From positions 248,001 through 312,000 of the forward strand of contig NADL03000610.1 in assembly GCA_002205965.3 (NCBI GenBank): 64,000 nucleotides of DNA. The letters run 5' to 3'. The notes under the pieces are model-generated. The model was not told where the DNA came from. It was given only the letters and a program-made list of their open reading frames with translations, and ran no database searches. The DNA is from Kappaphycus alvarezii. Its lineage: Eukaryota; Rhodophyta; Florideophyceae; Gigartinales; Solieriaceae. Positions 1 through 11,052 of the stretch are shown here, piece by piece; within the stretch, counting starts at the first letter, position 1; each line of letters begins with the position of its first letter. Position numbers and translations under genes: made by a program.

Positions 1-2622
1 TGTGTTCGGTTGTATCCACGCGGCTAGTGCGTTGTGCGGGATAAGTTGTCACTGATAGGTAACACTAAATAACATTCCGTACAGGGCCGGTTCAATGCCA
101 GGGCGCCGCATAGTTGTGTTACGGAAGTGGGAAATGTTTGCGTCCTTCTCTATTGAAAGATGTAGGGGACTATTCCGAATTACAGAAGCGGCGAATGATA
201 GGGTAGTTTACCTCGTCGTCTGACACTTCCAGCGGGGTGAATTACAGAAAAGCATGGAGTTCTGGGATGAGAAGAACCCTAATCTGTTACATTTATTACA
301 TTTGTCATAAAAGGGAGCCATGAAAGGAAGCAGGGAGAATACGGTTCGCTGTGCACCATGAATGCTTTCCGCACACTTTCGTGCATTAGAACTTGTAAAG
401 ATTTCCCGTTCCGTTCCGTGCCTCAGGAGGCTCTTTTGTGTGCAATACAGTGGTATCATTTATCATTTGTAAGGAACACTAAAAACTGGAGTTGCGTCTC
501 CTGTGTCATGTTGCCCCCACTCGAGACTTTAATTTCTCAATTATTCACTCGGTACACTGCCTGCCATTGGGTGCTATCCTCCAAGTACTGTACTGTACTG
601 TCATCCCTTTCGCTTCTAGCGATGTTGACGTTACTCCTAAAAAGATGTTGTCATCTTACCTCGGCTCGTGAGACCCTTCTCTCCGCTAACTACATCGACG
701 ACGCGTGTTGTCAGGATTTCCAGGGTCTAAATGGTCCTTTCGATCACTGTTTTCTCTGCACCAGTCAAATATATCGCGCTCTGCAGACGCTGAGCGAGCT
801 CGGCCTTCTTCTATGCCACCACCGATCACTCACACGATTGGATATATCTTCCAAAAGTAAAACACCCAAACCCTTCCCCTCACACGCAATAACCCACCGA
901 AGAAACTAACCTCAATAGTGCTCCCCCGGCACACACCGTCCCATTTCAAAACAGAACAAATGTGGCATCTTTTTCCGCTGGTCAGACATATACGGAAGAG
1001 AGTTACGCCGCAGTTTGCTCACCCTGTCCACTTTTATGAGCACCAATCACAAGCTTTTGATCCGTATGTGTAGTCTCTGCTCACAGTACCGGAAATGGAA
1101 CCTGTAATATTCACGCAGTAGTACGCGCTGCGAAGCTTGTACATGCAAACGGGGATTGAAGTGTGAGGGGCACGGGGGGTCCTTTTACTGTAAGAGATAA
1201 GCTAGCTAATACCCAGTCAACTTGTATGGGATTATAGTGAAGAGGTCAACAGGGGCGAAGAAATTGTGGCGGTCGTGGAAGTGGAATAAGACTCGAGCCG
1301 GTTGGAAAAACATGATGAGCGTGTTCAGCGGAATCTCAGAGATACGATCCCCGCGCAAGGGCGAAGGCCCTGCTGTTAGCGAGGTGCATTGTTGGGATCT
1401 GCTGCCTCTGGTTTCATACTTGAGAAGAAGACAACGTGCTGTTTACGGGCTCGTTGTTGTATAGCCCCAGCTTGGTAGAACGCTTCCCGTGGTGACCAGG
1501 TGCTGCTGTTACAAGCAAATGAGCTCGAACATATTTCATAATTTTGAAACTGTTTGACTGCGTCACATGGCTAAGCAGTAGCTTGAGACTTACTATAGCA
1601 TTCAATGACGTAGTGAACACACCTGAGACCAATAATATCTGCCTTCTCATGTCGCACGTGTACTGTACTCACCATCCCAAATCATTCGGGACACAACTGG
1701 CCTCACAGTTTAAACAGTGTAAGAACAAAGGGTTTCCGTTGTTGCACGTGGGGCACCAATGTTTGCGGCGCAGGATTGCTTTGCCGCACGTAATGTATGC
1801 CATGAAGTGTCGCTAACTAGGGCTGCATATTCCTCTTGCGCACGCCGCATCTTTCTCTTACAGCGATGAATTTTACATTGCCTTGACAGCCAGCTTGCGG
1901 GTTCTAGTCAACATCTCCATTACTGTAAATGAACCCTCCCTTTCCCTTTCCCAGTCTTTCTCCCAGCAGATCTGCCTGGATTTTTCGGCGAAGTGCAAAG
2001 AGCTTAGGTACTGAATTAAGTTATAGTACTTTTCAGGAATCACGCAACAAAACCAGTACAGTCATCTTCTCCACCGACTTCCACCACTTAAACAACTATC
2101 CGTACCATCCGGCCAGGTTCTACTGCACACTGCTCAACTCTCAACCAATGCTGTGGAAACCACGGTGCTCATTTCTTCTTAATCAACCAAGTGCGCTGCC
2201 CTTCTATACCCGCGTCTGATACCTTCAGGAGCTTCCTTGCACAGATACCCGCTCTACCAGTCGCCAGCCGCAGCTCACGGCGCCTGTAAACAGTCCACCA
2301 ATGCATTAGGTAAATCAACATTCCTCCACCGCAATCTCTCTCCATCACCCCCAGTTAGTTTACATCCTTTCATCGCTACGGGACTGCATACCGCATGCTG
2401 TTTGAAACGTGCCGCTCAGCACAACACACGATACACGTCGTCTATTAAAGGAGGCTTCCGTCAGCATTCGTCTTCCGTCTACTTATTCGATCATCCCAAC
2501 CCGAAAATTCGCATTCGTTCATCTTCGCACTTTCTCGAAACAAACAGAGAAGCAAAGTTGAAGCCGTTTTCGTATTGCTTCCCTCTTGTCAATCTACTGG
2601 GTCCACCACTACGCTACCTGAG
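1..2622. other. Upstream region of haloperoxidase copy 1, no gene recognised
   Basis: Open frames here are short (up to 183 codons at 358-909) and show no family signature. The same frames recur in the second copy only because the DNA is duplicated. A TACTGTAC-type run lies near 590-602, and a short dispersed repeat lies at 836-880. A TATTAAAG stretch near 2440 could serve as a weak TATA-like element about 180 bases before the haloperoxidase ATG; this is speculative. Confidence 0.6.
836..880 (+). repeat. Short dispersed repeat resembling the LINE-like 3' tail
   Basis: The segment has the core GATATATCTTCCAA followed by AGTAAAACACCCAAA and a C/T-rich end. The same core is seen at 4655-4700, 5137-5178, their duplicates, 25246-25290, and in reverse complement near 63380-63410. 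In the last two places it lies just after the stop of the LINE-like C-terminal domain. I therefore read it as a 5'-truncated fragment of that element's 3' untranslated end. Confidence 0.6.
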
Positions 2623-4266
2623 ATGAATCACGTTTTATTCTTCATCGAGCTTATCATCTCTCTTCTCCTAGCCTTCCCAACGGCATCAGGCATCCCATGT
2701 TCAAGTGCACGGTCTCCCCTCAGCCCTGTTCTGCGCCCCAAAATCGGCAGGGGTACCGTAGGTCAGCAATGTTTCTCCATCTCTGACTGCAACGCCGGTT
2801 TCGTCTGCACGGTCGGAAACCCTCTAGGCACCTGCCAAAGGCCCATATCCATCGAAGGTGTTGGCCACCTCACCGCAAATATCATACAACTCGACTACAC
2901 TCCCCCCGCTGGAAGCCGAGATCCGTCTCCGGAGCACGGTGGGCCTACTCGCACCTCCCGTGCCATGGCTATCATTTTCTTCTCTGCTCACGATGCCTAC
3001 GCCCTATGCACCAACCGCTTCGATCCGAAGATCAAGGGCAGAACCCAAGAGAGGCTTCGTCAGGTTGCTGAACAAGTGGTTCGTGAACTACGGATGACTT
3101 TTCGCAACCCCAGCAATTCCAACGCACTAGTTCAGCGCCAGTGTCGATTAGCATCGCTATCAGCCGCCTACTACGCCGCTAGGAGACTCTATCCTCGCTC
3201 CGATGAGGCCATTAGCATGGTCCAACGAGGCGGAACAAGAGGTGTTCAAGCCGAGCCTCGGTACTTTGGTCAACAAGTGGCGGATGCTTGGGTCAGCTCG
3301 CGTAGTTCTGACGGATCCAACCGCGATCAGCTGGATGACATATTCACTTTCGAGGCTCCATTCCATCAGCCCGATCCGAACTTCAACATTGTCACCAATG
3401 AGACAGGCACGCAGCCAAACTTTGGGCGCTTCTGGGGGGCAGTGACGCCGTTTGTAATCCGCAACGTTACCAGGGATGCCTTCCTGGCTCCTCCTCCTCC
3501 CCTTGGATCCCAGGAGTATCGGAGCAACTTGACGGAGGTCAGGGAGACGGGCCAATGTAACAACATGACATTTTCAGATGATTTGCTCCTCAACGAGCTG
3601 GGCACTTTCTGGGGGTATGATGGCATGCCAGAAATCGGCGTACCCCCGAGACTTTACTTGCAAGTGGTGCTCGCGGTTCCGGAACTTTACAAACTCTCCT
3701 TCGAAAACCAGTTGAGGGCACTGACCGCTGTAAATGGGGCCATGGCGGACGCTGGGATCGCGGCGTGGTTTTGGAAGTTTGAATACGATCTGTGGAGGCC
3801 AACGCTCGGGATTCGGAGGGATACAGTGGAGCCGGATACAGACTGGAGTCCGTTCGGGGTTCCTTTCAGTAACATCAACCCGGACACAGTTCCAAAGTGC
3901 GTGGGGTTGAATCCAGACTTCCCGGCCTACCCGTCGGGCCACTCCACGTTTGGAACTGCTGCCTTCCAGACTTTGGCAGATGTGTTGGGAATGGCTCCGC
4001 AGGCGGTGAGTTTGAACTTTACCTCGGACGAGTTCAACGGGGTGACCATTGACGGATTCACAAACGAGCCCCGTAGAGTGGTCACACAGACGCTTACGCT
4101 TGAGGACTGTATTCAGCAGAACCAGGACTCGCGAGTTTTCAACGGAGTGCATTGGAGATTCGACTCGATTGGAGGGGACATTGTCGGGTCTCAGATTGCG
4201 TCCAGGGCAGCAAGGGAGTTTGCACTTATTCCGGGAGGGGACGACGGTGACGATTCCTTATTGTGA
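2623..4266 (+). CDS. Vanadium-dependent haloperoxidase, secreted (copy 1, intact)
   Basis: This frame of 547 codons encodes a vanadium-dependent haloperoxidase, which uses hydrogen peroxide to oxidise a halide and so halogenate organic substrates. The ATG at 2623 is chosen because it opens a clear signal peptide (residues 1-23, hydrophobic core IISLLLAF). A small cysteine-rich module follows (Cys50, 56, 62 and 71). The family's N-terminal segment with GGPTRTSRA (about 106-114) and HDAYALC follows. Vanadate-pocket motifs are complete: KFEYDLWRP (Lys385, Arg392), YPSGHSTFG (Ser438, Gly439, His440) and SRVFNGVHW (Arg504, axial His510). The seven-residue Lys-Arg spacing and six-residue Arg-His spacing match the fungal chloroperoxidase pattern. 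Halide preference cannot be read from sequence. There is no intron. The tail is short and acidic. Secretion to the wall or apoplast is inferred from the leader. Confidence 0.93.
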   Translation: MNHVLFFIELIISLLLAFPTASGIPCSSARSPLSPVLRPKIGRGTVGQQCFSISDCNAGFVCTVGNPLGTCQRPISIEGVGHLTANIIQLDYTPPAGSRDPSPEHGGPTRTSRAMAIIFFSAHDAYALCTNRFDPKIKGRTQERLRQVAEQVVRELRMTFRNPSNSNALVQRQCRLASLSAAYYAARRLYPRSDEAISMVQRGGTRGVQAEPRYFGQQVADAWVSSRSSDGSNRDQLDDIFTFEAPFHQPDPNFNIVTNETGTQPNFGRFWGAVTPFVIRNVTRDAFLAPPPPLGSQEYRSNLTEVRETGQCNNMTFSDDLLLNELGTFWGYDGMPEIGVPPRLYLQVVLAVPELYKLSFENQLRALTAVNGAMADAGIAAWFWKFEYDLWRPTLGIRRDTVEPDTDWSPFGVPFSNINPDTVPKCVGLNPDFPAYPSGHSTFGTAAFQTLADVLGMAPQAVSLNFTSDEFNGVTIDGFTNEPRRVVTQTLTLEDCIQQNQDSRVFNGVHWRFDSIGGDIVGSQIASRAAREFALIPGGDDGDDSLL

Positions 4267-4654
4267 GTGGAAAGAACTTCCTGGAATGATAACGGCCGTT
4301 GTGGAGACGCTGATCTCCGCAATACAACATGCAAGATTTCGAGGAAGACGTCAGCATGAGTTTACAGGGCTCCCTGCCCACGAATTAGTGAGTGTGAGCA
4401 TTATGTTGAGCCATGTTGGTTTTTCGCATACTGGAGATGGCCCTGGCATATAGAAGAGGGCAAATACTACATCTAGAGGGGGTTTCAATTGAAAGGCTTC
4501 GATACAGTTCTCGGTGCTGACGAGAACATCGGAGCTGCGATGATAGGCATTTTGTTCTTCCTTTTCGTAACTAGTGCACTTACGCGGACCGTGGTATCGC
4601 TTATCATGACCGAAATAAGCAATACCTCTTACTTTACCCCAAGCCGTATCGAAA

Positions 4655-4700
4655 GATCGAATATATCTTCCAACAGTAAAAACACCCAAAACTTCCCCAC
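4655..4700 (+). repeat. Short dispersed repeat (LINE-like 3' tail fragment)
   Basis: GATCGAATATATCTTCC followed by AACAGTAAAAACACCCAAAA is a close match to 836-880 and 25246-25290. It lies 390 bases after the haloperoxidase stop. It is duplicated at 13084-13129. Confidence 0.6.
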
Positions 4701-5136
4701 AGCCGTTGGTGCCCTCTGCTCGATTGACCTCGTACTCCACTTTCTGCTTCTGCCCTCATTTCCATCTAGCCCCTCCGTCCAGCACCCAAACACCTGCCCT
4801 TATTTTTCTCTCGGTCTGGAGTATCTCTTCTTCCTATTATTCCCGACGCCACTATTCGTCAGACGCTTTTTCCACCCATGGCAATTCTTCGCCAACACCC
4901 CACAACTTCCGCTTTATCGTACTAGTCTTGTCTTTTCTTGAAAAGACACTGTCTTATGCCCTCATCGCCCTCAAATTTCTCTCAAGCATGGTACCGTACT
5001 TAAGTATCCCTGCCTCCTTACACCTGGAACATCAACACGTGTCTGAGTTATTGGCTGAAGCCTTGATTCTGCCTGTAGCTTTTGTTCGCACAAAGTGTTT
5101 CTTCATGTGTTAGGTCTTCGATTGTGGTCGACGACA

Positions 5137-5178
5137 GATCGAATATATCCTCCAAGAGAAAAACCCGAAACCTTTCTC
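5137..5178 (+). repeat. Short dispersed repeat (LINE-like 3' tail fragment)
   Basis: GATCGAATATATCCTCC followed by AAGAGAAAAACCCGAAACC is a third member of the same family. It is preceded by CGATTGTGGT, also found just before the core in the 63.4-kb copy on the minus strand, which supports a shared origin. It is duplicated at 13566-13608. Confidence 0.6.
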
Positions 5179-5215
5179 TTTTGGTCAACATGCACAGATC
5201 ATGTGCAATCTGATA

Positions 5216-5530
5216 GGGGTAAGTAAATCGTCAGGAGGAGAGATACTCACAACCAACTACCCAAAGAAGGAGGCGTTGCAAGCGAAAAAAGTGCTACCGT
5301 GGTATAGTTGAGAGAGCACAAAGGGGTGTTTAAGAACGACAGTTGAAAGGGCTACAAGAAAGTATAGAAGAGGCAGGGTCGACCACTGATGCTCTGTGAC
5401 CAGCCTAAGAAAAATGGTTCTTGGATCTGAACTTGACTCTCAACTTCCTACTACTCGGGACTTGGCTTGAAGCTGTCTGCCAACTTTCTTGAACTATCCA
5501 AGAGAAAGATGTACTGATACACTGCTTACG
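5216..5530 (-). repeat. LTR-like tail of the acidic-ORF element (fragment)
   Basis: The segment from GATAGGGGTAA to the end of the CAACTT-rich portion is clearly related to 18845-19230, 22403-22800, 25441-25740 and 60378-60780 in this orientation. It is related to 7630-8025, 16560-16800 and 39780-40130 in reverse. Shared landmarks are TTGCAAGCG, GTGCTACCGTGGTATAGTTGA and GACTCTCAACTTCCTACTACT. By orientation the parent element reads on the minus strand. No acidic ORF accompanies this fragment. It is duplicated at 13646-13960. Confidence 0.8.
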
Positions 5531-6879
5531 GTGATCATTGACTGCTTTTTGAAATGCAATTAACAGTGACTATCTACTGCCATTTTGTGCTCTTTCATGT
5601 AACCATGATAGATGAGTAAAGAATACCTTTGCTGGAGTTGACTAAATTTGAAGTAGAAGAATTATAGGGAACTTCAGGATCCCGCCTGATTTCCAAAAGG
5701 GCAGTTTTAACCAAAAACTCTTTCGTTTCTGATATGCTAAATACGTTTTTGGTGACAAAACGGTAATATGTTCACAACAGAGGCAGGGGAGACAAATATT
5801 GACAGGTACGACCAAATGTAAGTATGATCTGAGTAACCAGTCACCTTACACTTCTCCCCTGTCATTTCTTCATTTGTTGATGTAAAATGCCCCAAATGGG
5901 TTGGAAGTCTCCCCTATGAAAACAAAAACTGCATCCGCCTGATGCAGTTTGAACTCATTTACAGCGTTTCACAGGAGGCGGAAGTTTTTCATGTCTTATT
6001 CTTGGAATATATATTCGACTTATTTCCCGGGATGGTCCGCGGATAAATTTTAGCGATATTGAATAGAAACTGGAGGGATGTCATGTGTGGAAAAATTCCT
6101 TCATAACGGGAAGAATAGCAATTTTGCAAAGCCCTTCTTGACCGAGAGACAATTCGAAAGTTAGTATCTCTGAGAATGGAAATGGCGCCGAAGAGTTGAC
6201 TCAAAAACATTTTTCTGGGTTCTGTCCACACCTGAGGACGATGATGAAAAAGACAGTTGAGCTTTTGGTGGTGAGAACCCGAAGTTTTTGGGAAGCTGCA
6301 TGTGGATGCGTGCCCACAAAGATGAAGATGAAACATTGCTGGCTAGATACAAGCAATTATATTGCATAAGATGCAAATCAGTGAAAAATGGACATCCAAA
6401 CAAAGCTCCTTTAAAGGTCCCGCCTTGTTCAGCCCTTCGCGGTCGCGCAGTAAACAAGCCCCTTTTCAGTTTTATGGAACGAATTATTTTCTCAGCCAAT
6501 CGATTCCGGCTCGCCAGGTTGCCACCCGCCCCTCGGATGCGCAGTTGATCTTTGAATACTCTCCTTAGACTTCGTTCCTTAGAGCTTTTAATGTTTTTCT
6601 GCTCCTCCGTTGTTGTGGTGACGAATCCTAATGGATAACGTGAGGGTGATATGATTCCGAAGACACTTCAAGGCGCTGAGCTGTTATACGGAAAGCGATG
6701 AAGTCTAGTGATCAAAAGGAGGGTATTGTTCGAAAAATGGTCCTTTCTAAAGGAAAGAGGTCCTCTCCACAAACTGTAGTCTTCTTCATCCCAGATATCT
6801 GTTTTCTCAGAACAACTCTTCGCATCTATTTTCCATTTAAAAAACGAAATTCTAAGACACCCTTCCCCTAATGAATTCT
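5531..6879. other. No gene recognised
   Basis: The stretch crosses the end of the duplicated segment at 6002. Short open frames on both strands near 5990-6570 show no recognisable domain. AT content rises after 6570. Confidence 0.5.
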
Positions 6880-8030
6880 AATTCACTGAGCAGCCCGTTT
6901 TCCGTTTTATGTTTGAGGATTTGGTCCTCCTTTTTCAAAGTGAAACCTTTCGACTCCTGACCTGCTTCGCCCTCCAAAATATAGTTCTGATCTTTTATCA
7001 AACATATTCTTTAGGCTCCTATAGTATTCATGCAAATTCAAGGCTGCAGTATCGCCTCGAACGTTTTTCGCCAAGGTCGTCAAAATTGGCGAAGATATGC
7101 TCCTATTTACAGTACCATAGAACCGTCGCTGAAGCATTATCCCTATCATTAGCAACCACATCAGCTCACCCGCGCACCGCCTCAGTCTCCACCAACAAGA
7201 ACCATCTCCGCCGGTCCCTTACCATCAAAATATCAAATTGGGCCCCGCAGCCCATCATCGGTCTAGCTTTGATGAATAATGGGTCAGATGATTACGATTA
7301 GTACGTCGGAAGGATGTACCGGGAGTTGTTTCGGGAGTTGTTTCGTCGGTACTTCTCAGAAGAGGCGGAGGAGGGGAGACTGAGGGCATAATCGTACTCT
7401 AGGACTCTCTGGATGGTTTTGAATCCGAGGCTTAGGGTCGCGATGAAGGGTTGGGAAGTCTCAAAATGTCTGATGATACTATATATCATTCAGAGCCGCT
7501 CGGGGGGCCTTGTAGGAATGGTATTGGAGATATTGACATTTTGCAGGAGTTTCTTTGGTTCTGACCTCGAAGATATGGTTTTTGAGGCGTAGAAAAAGAT
7601 ATTTACTGTGAAATTATCTTCTGGCTAGTCTTTATCAGCCACATGATTTGTTTTTGTGCATCCTATGGTAATTAGTACGCTTGTTTGAGACTTTAAGGCT
7701 CACCGAAAAGTCTATATATAGCTGGAGAAATTGTTTCCTCTTGGAGAGGTCAAGCAAGTTGGAAGACAACTCCGAGTCCAGTCCCAAATAGGTAGGAAGT
7801 TGAGAGTCAGCTTCAGGCCCAAGAGACGTATCCTTTACGCTGGTCACAGAGCATAGATGATAAATCCTAACATTTCTATACTCATTTGTAGCCCCCTGAA
7901 AATTCGTCCTTACCCAACTCTCTCTGTTGCCTCAACTATAACATGATAGCACTTTTCGCTTGCAAAAGCTCCTAGGGGTAGTTGGTTCTGTAGATCTCTT
8001 CCCCTGGCGATTTTTCCTTATCACAGGGTT
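6880..8030 (+). mobile_element. Short repeated element: leader, acidic ORF remnant, LTR-like tail
   Basis: Three blocks occur in the same order as at 15690-16800 and 38880-40130. A leader contains TGCAAATTCAAGGCTGCAG. A remnant of the acidic protein frame follows (7180-7590). A tail related to the repeat at 18845-19230, in reverse orientation, covers about 7630-8025. The tail carries a TATA-like stretch (TCTATATATAG near 7710), as expected of an LTR promoter. Terminal dinucleotides and target duplication could not be defined. The element sits in the spacer between the two haloperoxidase copies. Confidence 0.7.
7180..7590 (+). pseudogene. Remnant of the acidic element protein
   Basis: The frame reads through GLALMNNG and DYD, matching the intact protein at 19281-19787 (GLALMNNGPTDYDDYFRR), then hits a stop near 7300. 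Further matching pieces are readable out of frame downstream: a charged stretch with EEAEE, then a C-terminal part related to the intact EELFGSDL. It is therefore a decayed copy. Function is unknown. Confidence 0.75.
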
Positions 8031-9264
8031 GACTACGACGCCGGATAACAGTCACGATGTGTCTCAAAATAAAACCACCCACACTTTCCCCAAGGAAGGG
8101 TCTGCTAAACTCTAGCGCCTATAGTGAACCCTCCCTTGACATCGCTGTACCGCATAGGTTCCTAGGGCTTCAATCTTTTTTCATCGTACTCAACCAACCC
8201 CCGCTTTCCCTGCAAGAAACGGATTTCTCATCTTTGGCCTCTTTCGCAGCTCAAAGCCCCATGGTCATGATTCTGTGGACTTACAGACGCTTGCATCTTT
8301 GCGTTTCTGCGCGATCGCAACCAAGGAGCTCTTCTCTCACGCATGTCCCAGAAGCTACTACATATAAAATTCTGCGATTGCAGACAGCTACACAGGGGGA
8401 ATGTCTGGGTTATTTTAATGTCCGGAAGTTGTGTTCGGTTGTATCCACGCGGCTAGTGCGTTGTGCGGGATAAGTTGTCACTGATAGGTAACACTAAATA
8501 ACATTCCGTACAGGGCCGGTTCAATGCCAGGGCGCCGCATAGTTGTGTTACGGAAGTGGGAAATGTTTGCGTCCTTCTCTATTGAAAGATGTAGGGGACT
8601 ATTCCGAATTACAGAAGCGGCGAATGATAGGGTAGTTTACCTCGTCGTCTGACACTTCCAGCGGGGTGAATTACAGAAAAGCATGGAGTTCTGGGATGAG
8701 AAGAACCCTAATCTGTTACATTTATTACATTTGTCATAAAAGGGAGCCATGAAAGGAAGCAGGGAGAATACGGTTCGCTGTGCACCATGAATGCTTTCCG
8801 CACACTTTCGTGCATTAGAACTTGTAAAGATTTCCCGTTCCGTTCCGTGCCTCAGGAGGCTCTTTTGTGTGCAATACAGTGGTATCATTTATCATTTGTA
8901 AGGAACACTAAAAACTGGAGTTGCGTCTCCTGTGTCATGTTGCCCCCACTCGAGACTTTAATTTCTCAATTATTCACTCGGTACACTGCCTGCCATTGGG
9001 TGCTATCCTCCAAGTACTGTACTGTACTGTCATCCCTTTCGCTTCTAGCGATGTTGACGTTACTCCTAAAAAGATGTTGTCATCTTACCTCGGCTCGTGA
9101 GACCCTTCTCTCCGCTAACTACATCGACGACGCGTGTTGTCAGGATTTCCAGGGTCTAAGTGGTCCTTTCGATCACTGTTTTCTCTGCACCAGTCAAATA
9201 TATCGCGCTCTGCAGACGCTGAGCGAGCTCGGCCTTCTTCTATGCCACCACCGATCACTCACAC

Positions 9265-9309
9265 GATTGGATATATCTTCCAAAAGTAAAACACCCAAAC
9301 CCTTCCCCT
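9265..9309 (+). repeat. Short dispersed repeat (second copy of 836-880)
   Basis: Identical by duplication to 836-880, with the core GATATATCTTCCAA and the ACACCCAAA motif. Confidence 0.6.
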
Positions 9310-11052
9310 CACACGCAATAACCCACCGAAGAAACTAACCTCAATAGTGCTCCCCCGGCACACACCGTCCCATTTCAAAACAGAACAAATGTGGCATCTT
9401 TTTCCGCTGGTCAGACATATACGGAAGAGAGCTTACGCCGCAGTTTGCTCACCCTGTCCACTTTTATGAGCACCAATCACAAGCTTTTGATCCGTATGTG
9501 TAGTCTCTGCTCACAGTACCGGAAATGGAACCTGTAATATTCACGCAGTAGTACGCGCTGCGAAGCTTGTACATGCAAACGGGGATTGAAGTGTGAGGGG
9601 CACGGGGGGTCCTTTTACTGTAAGAGATAAGCTAGCTAATACCCAGTCAACTTGTATGGGATTATAGTGAAGAGGTCAACAGGGGCGAAGAAATTGTGGC
9701 GGTCGTGGAAGTGGAATAAGACTCGAGCCGGTTGGAAAAACATGATGAGCGTGTTCAGCGGAATCTCAGAGATACGATCCCCGCGCAAGGGCGAAGGCCC
9801 TGCTGTTAGCGAGGTGCATTGTTGGGATCTGCTGCCTCTGGTTTCATACTTGAGAAGAAGACAACGTGCTGTTTACGGGCTCGTTGTTGTATAGCCCCAG
9901 CTTGGTAGAACGCTTCCCGTGGTGACCAGGTGCTGCTGTTACAAGCAAATGAGCTCGAACATATTTCATAATTTTGAAACTGTTTGACTGCGTCACATGG
10001 CTAAGCAGTAGCTTGAGACTTACTATAGCATTCAATGACGTAGTGAACACACCTGAGACCAATAATATCTGCCTTCTCATGTCGCACGTGTACTGTACTC
10101 ACCATCCCAAATCATTCGGGACACAACTGGCCTCACAGTTTAAACAGTGTAAGAACAAAGGGTTTCCGTTGTTGCACGTGGGGCACCAATGTTTGCGGCC
10201 GCAGGATTGCTTTGCCGCACGTAATGTATGCCATGAAGTGTCGCTAACTAGGGCTGCATATTCCTCTTGCGCACGCCGCATCTTTCTCTTACAGCGATGA
10301 ATTTTACATTGCCTTGACAGCCAGCTTGCGGGTTCTAGTCAACATCTCCATTACTGTAAATGAACCCTCCCTTTCCCTTTCCCAGTCTTTCTCCAGCAGA
10401 TCTGCCTGGATTTTTCGGCGAAGTGCAAAGAGCTTAGGTACTGAATTAAGTTATAGTACTTTTCAGGAATCACGCAACAAAACCAGTACAGTCATCTTCT
10501 CCACCGACTTCCACCACTTAAACAACTATCCGTACCATCCGGCCAGGTTCTACTGCACACTGCTCAACTCTCAACCAATGCTGTGGAAACCACGGTGCTC
10601 ATTTCTTCTTAATCAACCAAGTGCGCTGCCCTTCTATACCCGCGTCTGATACCTTCAGGAGCTTCCTTGCACAGATACCCGCTCTACCAGTCGCCAGCCG
10701 CAGCTCACGGCGCCTGTAAGCAGTCCACCAATGCATTAGGTAAATCAACATTCCTCCACCGCAATCTCTCTCCATCACCCCCAGTTAGTTTACATCCTTT
10801 CATCGCTACGGGACTGCATACCGCATGCTGTTTGAAACGTGCCGCTCAGCACAACACACGATACACGTCGTCTATTAAAGGAGGCTTCCGTCAGCATTCG
10901 TCTTCCGTCTACTTATTCGATCATCCCAACCCGAAAATTCGCATTCGTTCATCTTCGCACTTTCTCGAAACAAACAGAGAAGCAAAGTTGAAGCCGTTTT
11001 CGTATTGCTTCCCTCTTGTCAATCTACTGGGTCCACCACTACGCTACCTGAG

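Larger units (their letters stand above)
4267..5215. other. Downstream region of haloperoxidase copy 1
   Basis: No gene is recognised. Two short dispersed repeats with the core GAATATATCTTCCAA or a variant lie at 4655-4700 and 5137-5178. The open frames (for example 4489-4941) have no family signature and lack a supporting domain. The same sequence recurs at 12696-13645. Confidence 0.6.
1..6002. repeat. Segmental duplication, copy 1
   Basis: This stretch recurs at 8430-14433, at an offset of 8429-8431 bases. By eye I find about five substitutions (for example at 731 and 2289, and two near 4818) and about six one-base indels over 6 kb, so identity is above 99.7 percent. The right edge is sharp: after the shared bases ending at 6002 the two copies become unrelated. 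The left edge lies outside the window. The unit carries the haloperoxidase gene, its flanks and an LTR-like tail fragment. The spacing implies a tandem repeat unit of about 8.4 kb whose other part is 6003-8429. Confidence 0.97.

Noticed and set aside
358..909. 183-codon frame upstream of the haloperoxidase
   Set aside because: No domain or signal; its repetition at 8787-9338 is only due to the segmental duplication.
3160..4152. Minus-strand and second-frame open frames inside the haloperoxidase gene (and at 11589-12581)
   Set aside because: They are shadows of the haloperoxidase reading frame; none has a domain.
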